From NCBI RefSeq assembly GCF_916618915.1, contig NZ_CAKAKE010000001.1, positions 1,054,001 to 1,118,000 on the forward strand: 64,000 nucleotides of DNA. The letters run 5' to 3'. The notes beneath the pieces were generated by a model. The model did no database searches and had not been told where the DNA came from. It saw nothing but the letters and a program-made list of their open reading frames with translations. Each line of letters starts with the position of its first letter. Positions within the stretch are counted from its first letter, which is position 1. The position numbers were made by a program, and so were the translations under genes. Source of the stretch: Stenotrophomonas sp. Marseille-Q4652 (GTDB lineage Bacteria; Pseudomonadota; Gammaproteobacteria; Xanthomonadales; Xanthomonadaceae). Below are positions 58,233-64,000 of this stretch, piece by piece.

Positions 58233-60089
58233 TCAGCCGGCCCCCAGCGCCACGGCCACCTGGTAGGTCACCAACGCGGCCAGACAGGCCAGGCCGAACA
58301 GGTAGAAGGTGGCAAAGCCGGTCTGCTTCCAGCTGTTGGTCTCGCGCTTGATGGTGGCCAGGGTGGAGATGCACATCGGCGCGTAGATGAACCAAACCAG
58401 CAGCGACAGGCCGGTGGCCAGCGACCAGCCATCGCTGATCACCGGCGACAGCGCCTCGATCGCCGCATCGTCATCGGCCGCCGACAGCGCGTACACCGTG
58501 GCCAGCGAGGACACCGCCACCTCGCGCGCCGCCATGCCCGGGATCAGCGCAATGCAGATCTGCCAGTTGAAGCCCAGCGGCGCGAAGAACACCGCCATCG
58601 CGTGGCCGATGCGGCCGGCGAAGCTGTAGTCGATGGCCGGCATCGTCGCATCGGCCGGCGCGGCCGGGAACGAGAGCAGGAACCACAGCAGGATGGTCAG
58701 CGCCAGGATGATGCCGCCCACGCGCTTGAGGAAGATCATGCCGCGCTCGTACAGGCCAACGGCAAGGTCGCGCGGATGCGGGATGCGGTAGGACGGCAGT
58801 TCCAGCAGCAGCGGGTGCTCGCCCTTGTCGCGGCGGAACTTCTTCATCACCCAGGACATGGCCAGCGCGCTGAGGATGCCGGCCACGTACAGCCCGAACA
58901 GCACCAGGCCCTGCAGGTTGAACCAGCCGACCTCGCGCGACGGGATGAAGGCGCCGATCAGCAGTGCGTAGACCGGCAGCCGCGCCGAACAGGTCATCAG
59001 CGGCGCCACCAGGATGGTGGCCAGGCGGTCACGCGGGTCCTGGATCGAGCGGGTGGACATGATTCCCGGCACCGCGCAGGCGAAGCTGGACAGCAGCGGG
59101 ATGAACGAGCGCCCGGACAGGCCGGCGGCGGCCATCATCCGGTCCAGCAGGAACGCTGCGCGCGGCAGGTAACCCGATTCCTCCAGCGCGAGGATGAAAA
59201 GGAACAGGATCAGGATCTGCGGCAGGAAGATGATCACCCCGCCCAGGCCGGCAATGATGCCGTCGCTGATCAGGCTGGCCAGCGGGCCTTCGGGCAGGGT
59301 TGCCGCGGCCCACTCGCCCAGCGCGCCGGTGCCGGCGTCGATCAGGTCCATCAGTGGCGTGGCCCAGGCATAGACCGCCTGGAAGATCAGGAACATCACC
59401 ACCGCCAGCGTGGCGAGGCCGGCAACCGGATGCAGCAGCCAGCGGTCCAGCGCGTCGTCCACGCGCGAGGTGCGCGTCGGCATGGTCACCGCGGCGGCGA
59501 GGATGTCGCGGACCTGGGCGTGGTAGTCCACGTCCTGGGCGGCCACGGCCACCGGCTCGGGCAGTTCGCTGCCGAGCGCGTCGATGCGTTCGACCAGGGC
59601 ACGGGCGCCATTGCGCCGCACGGCCACCGTCTCCACCACCGGCACGCCCAGCGCCTGCTCCAGCGCGGCCACATCGACATGGATGCCACGGCGCTGCGCG
59701 GCGTCGACCATGTTCAGGGCCACGATCATCGGCCGGCCCAGCTCGCGCAGCTCCAGCGCAAAGCGCAGGTGCAGGCGCAGGTTGGTGGCGTCGATCACGC
59801 ACACCAGGGCGTCCGGCGCGTCCTCGCCCGGGTAGAAACCCCGGCACAGGTCGCGGGTGATCGCCTCGTCCAGACTGGCCGGTTGCAGGCTGTAGGCGCC
59901 GGGCAGGTCCAGCACCGCGTATTCGCGGCCGGACGGCCCGCGCATGCGGCCTTCCTTGCGCTCCACGGTCACCCCCGTGTAGTTGGCCACCTTCTGGCGG
60001 CTGCCGGTGAGCTGGTTGAACAGCGCGGTCTTGCCGCTGTTCGGGTTGCCAACCAGGGCCAGGCGCAACATGCCGCTGGCAGCGCTCAT
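58233..60089 (-). CDS. feoB: Ferrous iron transporter FeoB
   Basis: A 618-residue inner-membrane Fe(II) transporter. The N-terminal G domain has G1 GNPNSGKTALFN, G2 NYTGVTVE, G3 DLPGAYSL and G4 NMVD. A GDI-like linker follows, then two gate domains with multiple membrane segments (VVMFLIFQAVYAW, ...). Gate cysteines are visible in SFACAVPGIMSTR and LMTCSARLPVYALL. The length is that of the shorter FeoB proteins. It overlaps feoA by ATGA. Confidence 0.96.
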   Translation of the reverse strand: MSAASGMLRLALVGNPNSGKTALFNQLTGSRQKVANYTGVTVERKEGRMRGPSGREYAVLDLPGAYSLQPASLDEAITRDLCRGFYPGEDAPDALVCVIDATNLRLHLRFALELRELGRPMIVALNMVDAAQRRGIHVDVAALEQALGVPVVETVAVRRNGARALVERIDALGSELPEPVAVAAQDVDYHAQVRDILAAAVTMPTRTSRVDDALDRWLLHPVAGLATLAVVMFLIFQAVYAWATPLMDLIDAGTGALGEWAAATLPEGPLASLISDGIIAGLGGVIIFLPQILILFLFILALEESGYLPRAAFLLDRMMAAAGLSGRSFIPLLSSFACAVPGIMSTRSIQDPRDRLATILVAPLMTCSARLPVYALLIGAFIPSREVGWFNLQGLVLFGLYVAGILSALAMSWVMKKFRRDKGEHPLLLELPSYRIPHPRDLAVGLYERGMIFLKRVGGIILALTILLWFLLSFPAAPADATMPAIDYSFAGRIGHAMAVFFAPLGFNWQICIALIPGMAAREVAVSSLATVYALSAADDDAAIEALSPVISDGWSLATGLSLLVWFIYAPMCISTLATIKRETNSWKQTGFATFYLFGLACLAALVTYQVAVALGAG

Positions 60090-60331
60090 GCAGCCGCTCC
60101 CGGGACCGTGACCTGGACCCGCGCCGCCTCGCTGCGACGCAGGGCGAACCGGGTGAAGCCGACCTGCACCAGCAGTGGCTCGGCGCCTACCGGACCACGG
60201 GCCACGACCTTCACTTCCTCTCCGTTGACGAAGCCAAGTTCCCTCAGCCTTCTGGCGATCGCATCGTTGGCGTGCAGTTCGCTTACCGACTCCACCAGCG
60301 CGGAGCCGTACAGCGGCAGGTCTGACAACAT
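60086..60331 (-). CDS. feoA: Ferrous iron transport protein FeoA
   Basis: An 81-residue SH3-like protein that supports FeoB. It begins MLSDLPLYGSALV, with RRLRELGFVNGEEVKVVARGP and RFALRRSEAARVQV typical of FeoA. A GTG directly before the ATG could also serve as start. It is the first gene of feoAB-(Cys-rich protein). Confidence 0.93.
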   Translation of the reverse strand: MLSDLPLYGSALVESVSELHANDAIARRLRELGFVNGEEVKVVARGPVGAEPLLVQVGFTRFALRRSEAARVQVTVPGAAA

Positions 60332-60351
60332 CACAGGGCTCAGGCCTTCAC

Positions 60352-60376
60352 ATTAATCAGGAATCGTTCTCATTCT
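60352..60376 (-). promoter_or_regulatory. Probable Fur box upstream of feoA
   Basis: On the minus strand AGAATGAGAACGATTCCTGA (60357-60376) followed by TTAAT matches the Fur consensus GATAATGATAATCATTATC in its AATGAGAA-C-GATT core. It lies 21 bases upstream of feoA, and an iron-repressed operon is expected. Confidence 0.6.
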
Positions 60377-60456
60377 AGCATCGCCGCGCCGCATCATGGC
60401 CGGGCCGCGGTGGCCCGCTATGATCCACGGCTGCCTTTATTCCGGATCAAACAAGA

Positions 60457-61245
60457 ATGAGTGACGCCCTGCTGGTCGAGCTGCGTGGCCCGGTACTGGA
60501 ACTGCGGTTGAACCGCCCCGACCTGCACAACGCCTTCGATGCCGGATTGATCGCCATCCTGACCCGCGCCCTGGAAGCCGCGGCCGACGACGAGCGCGTG
60601 CGCGCGGTTCTGCTCAGTGGCTCCGGCGCCTCGTTCTCGGCCGGCGCCGACCTGCAGTGGATGCGCGGCATGGCGGCGGCCAGCGAGGAGGAGAACCGCC
60701 AGGACTCGCTGGCGCTGGCCCGGCTGATGCGCACGCTGGACGAACTGCCCCGGCCCACCCTCGCCCGCGTCCACGGCCCGGCCTTCGGCGGCGGCGTCGG
60801 CCTGGTGGCCTGCTGCGACATTGCCATCGCCACCCCGCAGGCGCGCTTCGGGCTGACCGAAAGCCGGCTTGGCCTGCTGCCGGCGGTGATCTCGCCCTAC
60901 GTGATCGACGCGATCGGCCCGCGCCAGGCACGGCGCTGGTTCGCCACCGGCGAACATTTCGATGCCGCCACCGCCCAGGCCATCGGCCTGGTGCACGAGG
61001 TGGTCGAGGCGGACGCGCTGGATGCGGCCATCGCCCGCCAGCTCGACCTGCTGGGCAAGGCTGGCCCGATTGCCGCGGCCTCGGCCAAGTCACTGGTCCG
61101 CCGAGTCCACGCCGGCACTGACCGCGACGTGCTGGATGCCGACAACGCCGCACTGATCGCCCGCCTGCGGGTCTCGCCCGAAGGCCAGGAAGGCCTGGGC
61201 GCCTTCCTCGAGAAGCGTGCGCCGTCCTGGACCACCCGGGGCTGA
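60457..61245 (+). CDS. liuC: Enoyl-CoA hydratase/isomerase, probable methylglutaconyl-CoA hydratase
   Basis: A 262-residue crotonase. Oxyanion-hole blocks FSAGADLQWMRGM and HGPAFGGGVGLVACCDIAIA are intact, and the acidic residue in GLTESRLGLLPAVISPYV is in the expected place. The AGADLxWMR pattern and linkage to HMG-CoA lyase 22 bases downstream indicate methylglutaconyl-CoA hydratase of leucine degradation. Other liu genes would be expected upstream elsewhere; only these two are here. General enoyl-CoA hydratase activity cannot be excluded. Confidence 0.85.
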   Translation: MSDALLVELRGPVLELRLNRPDLHNAFDAGLIAILTRALEAAADDERVRAVLLSGSGASFSAGADLQWMRGMAAASEEENRQDSLALARLMRTLDELPRPTLARVHGPAFGGGVGLVACCDIAIATPQARFGLTESRLGLLPAVISPYVIDAIGPRQARRWFATGEHFDAATAQAIGLVHEVVEADALDAAIARQLDLLGKAGPIAAASAKSLVRRVHAGTDRDVLDADNAALIARLRVSPEGQEGLGAFLEKRAPSWTTRG

Positions 61246-61267
61246 GCCTCCCGCAGGAAACATCGCC

Positions 61268-62161
61268 ATGAACGATTTCGTCCGTATCGTCGAGGTCGGC
61301 CCGCGTGACGGGCTGCAGAACGAGAAGACCCATGTTGCCACCGCCGACAAGATCCAGCTGATCGGCCGGCTCTCGGCCACCGGCCTGAAGACCATCGAGG
61401 CCACCAGCTTCGTCAGCCCCAGGTGGGTGCCGCAGCTGGCCGACGCCGCCGAGGTCTATGCCGGCATCCAACGCCGGCCGGGGGTCGCCTATCCGGTACT
61501 GGTGCCCAACGAGCAGGGTTACGAGCGCGCCCTGGCCGTGGGCGTGCGCGAGGTCGCCGTGTTCACCGCGGCCTCCGAGCAGTTCAACCGCACCAATACC
61601 AACGCCGGCATCGACGAGTCGCTGCAGCGCTTCGCGCCGATTCTGGCCCGCGCCGCGGCCGACGGAGTCAAGGTGCGCGGCTACGTCTCCACCGTGCTCG
61701 GCTGCCCCTACCAGGGCGAGGTGCCGCTGGCCGACGTGGTGCGGGTGGCCGCGGCCCTGCACCGCATGGGCTGCTACGAGGTCTCGCTGGGCGACACCAT
61801 CGGCGTGGGCACCCCGCGCAAGGCCCGGACCATGCTCAAGGCGGTTGCCGCCGAGGTCCCGGTCGACGCACTGGCCCTCCATTTCCACGACACCTATGGC
61901 CAGGCGCTGGCCAATATCGCGTCTTGTCTTGAAGAGGGGGTGCGCGTGGTGGACGCGGCGGTGTCCGGCGCCGGCGGCTGTCCCTATGCCCGTGGCGCAA
62001 GCGGCAATGTCGCCAGTGAAGATGTGGTGTATATGTTGCACGGAATGGGGATTGAGACTGGCGTCGACCTCCTGGCCCTGGCCGAAACCGGCCGGTGGCT
62101 GGCAGGCCGCCTCGGCCGGGAAACGGGAAGCAGGACAGGAAGGGCATTGGCGCCTACATGA
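61268..62161 (+). CDS. liuE: Hydroxymethylglutaryl-CoA lyase
   Basis: A 297-residue TIM-barrel lyase that splits HMG-CoA to acetyl-CoA and acetoacetate in leucine catabolism. The N-terminal EVGPRDGLQNE carries the catalytic Arg and metal-binding Asp, LHFHDTYGQAL supplies the metal-binding histidines, and the family signature SGAGGCPYARGASGN carries the active-site Cys. ATG 61268 is preferred over an upstream in-frame codon inside the preceding gene. The stop overlaps the next gene's ATG (ATGA). Confidence 0.94.
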   Translation: MNDFVRIVEVGPRDGLQNEKTHVATADKIQLIGRLSATGLKTIEATSFVSPRWVPQLADAAEVYAGIQRRPGVAYPVLVPNEQGYERALAVGVREVAVFTAASEQFNRTNTNAGIDESLQRFAPILARAAADGVKVRGYVSTVLGCPYQGEVPLADVVRVAAALHRMGCYEVSLGDTIGVGTPRKARTMLKAVAAEVPVDALALHFHDTYGQALANIASCLEEGVRVVDAAVSGAGGCPYARGASGNVASEDVVYMLHGMGIETGVDLLALAETGRWLAGRLGRETGSRTGRALAPT

Positions 62162-64000
62162 GCACAGCCGACCAGCGCAACGACACGGATGCCGGTGACC
62201 ACGTCACTGCCTAGCTTGATGCGCTGTCGGAGCTCGACCAGGCCCTCTCACATCCCCACCCGGCCAACCTGCACCGGCTGCTGCAGGCCGCACGCGATGC
62301 CCTGCAGCAGGCCATCGACGACCGCCGCTTGGCGCAGCCGCGCTACGCCGCCCTGTTCGACGCCCTGCCCGACCCGGTCAGCATCCTCAGCGAGACCGGC
62401 ATCGTCCTGGAGGTCAACCGGGCCGGCATCAGGGCCTATGGCCGCCCGCGCGAGGAGATCGTCGGCCAGCCGATCGAGCTGCTCAATCCCGACCTGCCCC
62501 GCAACCACCTCGAGCCGGTCTGGGAAAAACTCAGCCACGGTGACACCTACGTCATCGAGGTCACCAACATGCGCGGCGACGGCAGCCGCTTCCCGGTGGA
62601 GGTGCACTCGGCCGCGCTCGAGCTGGACGGCCAGCGCGGCATCGTGGCGATTGCCCGTGACCTGAGCTCACGCTGGCAGGCCGAGTCGCGCCACCGGCTG
62701 CTGATGGAGTCCATCGACAAGGGCGTGCTGCTGTTCGACCGCGACATGAACGTGGTCTCGGCCAATCCGGCCGCGCACCGCATCCTCGGCATCGGCGACG
62801 AGGCGACCCTGCGTCTGACTGGTGCGCCGGAGGAATGGACCATCGTCGACGAGCACGGCCGCGCGCTGCCGGTCGCGCAGTTGCCGGCAAGCCTCGCCCT
62901 GGCGACCGGCCGCATCATCCGCAGTACCACCATCGGCATGTACCACCGCCCGCGTGGGCGGATGATCTGGATCTCGACCACCAACGTGCCGGTGTTCTCT
63001 CCCGGCCAGTCCACGCCGGACTTCGTGTTCGGGCTGTTCAGTGACATCACCGAGCTCAAGCGCGACAACGCCCTGTTCGACCGCGCGCAGTCGCTGGCGC
63101 ATATCGGCGGCTGGGAATGGGACCGCAGCCAGTCGCGGCTGTACCTGACCGGCGAGGCCCGCCGCATCCTGGGCCAGCACCATCCCATGGAATGCATGGA
63201 AGACCTGATGCAGTGCCTGGGCCGCGACGACGAGCTGCGCCTGCAGCAGGCCCTGCAGGAAGCGATCGAGCATCGCGCCTGCTTCGAGCTGGAAATGCAG
63301 GGCCACCGCAGCGACGGGCATGCGTTCTGGGTGCGGATGATCGGCGAAGTGGAAGCCGGTGACCTGGCCTCCACGCGCATCGCCGGCACCCTGCAGGACA
63401 TCACCGACCGCAAGCAGGCCGAGGAAACCCTGCGCATCCAGGCGCGTACCGATCCCCTGACCGGGATCATGAACCGCGATGCGGTACTGGGCGACCTGGC
63501 CACGCGCCTGGCCAACCCGACCCACGCCCAGGTCGCGGTGCTGTACATCGACCTGGACCGCTTCAAGACCGTCAACGACGTGCTTGGCCACAACGCCGGC
63601 GACGAACTGCTGGTCGAGGCTGCCCGCCGCATCGCCGCCGCGGTCGGCACCGAGGGCCTGATCGCCCGTTTCGGCGGCGACGAATTCCTCGTCGTGTGCG
63701 ATGCACGCGACCGCCCGCAGCGCCCGCAGCAGCTGGCCGAGGCGATCAATGGCAACTTCGCCCCGCCGTTCCGCTTCGGCAAGGAGGAGTTCTCGGTCAC
63801 CACCAGCATCGGCATCGCCCGCGCCCCGCAGGACGGCACCACGCCGCAGCAGCTGATCCAGAGCGGCGACGTGGCGATGTACGACTGCAAGCGCCGCACC
63901 CGCAACGGCTGGCAGTTGTTCTCGCCGGAGCTGGCGCAGCGCCAGCAGGACCGCCTGCAGATCGAGGGCCGGCTGCGCCGCGCGCTGGACACCAACGAGT
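62158..64000 (+). pseudogene. Multi-PAS GGDEF(-EAL) protein, 5' part, interrupted by an in-frame TAG
   Basis: From ATG 62158, overlapping the HMG-CoA lyase stop, the frame reads MSTADQRNDTDAGDHVTA, then TAG (62212-62214), then continues open to the window edge: 614 codons in all. After the TAG the product shows a helical segment, three PAS-like domains (starting near 62341, 62690 and 63090) and a GGDEF domain with intact GGDEF at 63673-63687 but no RxxD I-site. The last residues (RLQIEGRLRRALDTNE) look like the start of an EAL domain beyond the window. If TAG is real, translation would need a later start, such as TTG 62329, with no good ribosome-binding site; a single CAG-to-TAG change explains it best. 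Active gene, pseudogene or sequence error cannot be separated here. Confidence 0.75.

Overview
The window is high-GC, densely coded DNA from a flagellated, DSF-signalling gammaproteobacterium of the Xanthomonadaceae (Stenotrophomonas, Pseudoxanthomonas, Xanthomonas or Lysobacter-like). The evidence is an rpf quorum-sensing cluster in its characteristic order (aconitase, RpfB-like acyl-CoA ligase, RpfF, convergent rpfG-rpfC, lysS, prfB, recJ, RpfE-like protein, greA, carBA, dapB) next to a polar-flagellum chemotaxis block of the cheYZA-motCD-parC-parP type. The genus cannot be fixed from sequence reading alone.

Region 1 (1-27.8 kb, all on +) is motility and chemotaxis. It opens inside cheY, then cheZ, cheA1, a MotC/MotD stator pair, the ParA-like polar positioning ATPase ParC and its CheW-domain partner ParP. 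cheB is absent here. A second unit follows: a STAS protein, a second CheY and a second CheA. Then come an OprO/P-like porin, four methyl-accepting chemotaxis proteins (MCPs), a YcgR-like PilZ protein, cheW, a small secreted protein, and cheR-cheD-cheB plus a PAS-GAF-GGDEF-EAL protein. Seven sites of the form T[A/C/T][A/C]A-N15/16-GCCG[A/T]TA. look like FliA (sigma-28) promoters and mark the transcription units. Between MCP3 and MCP4 lies a 652-bp stretch with one of these promoters and a short reading frame ending in the same DWQEF tail as MCP3. I read it as the scar of a collapsed fifth MCP gene.

Region 2 (27.9-39.9 kb) holds acnB (-), a vapBC toxin-antitoxin pair (-) with an operator-like inverted repeat over its promoter, a small BamE-like secreted protein, acnA/rpfA (+), a small lipoprotein (-), two tandem long-chain acyl-CoA ligases (the second is the probable rpfB) and rpfF.

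Region 3 (40.0-56.5 kb, mostly -) is the rpfGC two-component system (no rpfH), lysS, prfB with the classical RF2 +1 frameshift, a three-repeat lipoprotein (+), recJ, an RpfE-family protein, greA, carB, carA and dapB.

Region 4 (56.5-64 kb) has a membrane-anchored small protein, a short-chain dehydrogenase, the feoABC-like iron(II) uptake operon with a possible Fur box, two leucine-degradation enzymes (enoyl-CoA hydratase and HMG-CoA lyase) and, overlapping the latter, a multi-PAS GGDEF gene that runs off the window and carries an in-frame amber codon at codon 19.

Together the window links three signalling layers: chemotaxis arrays at the pole, DSF quorum sensing through RpfC/RpfG, and c-di-GMP (RpfG HD-GYP, the EAL protein, the edge GGDEF protein and the PilZ effector).
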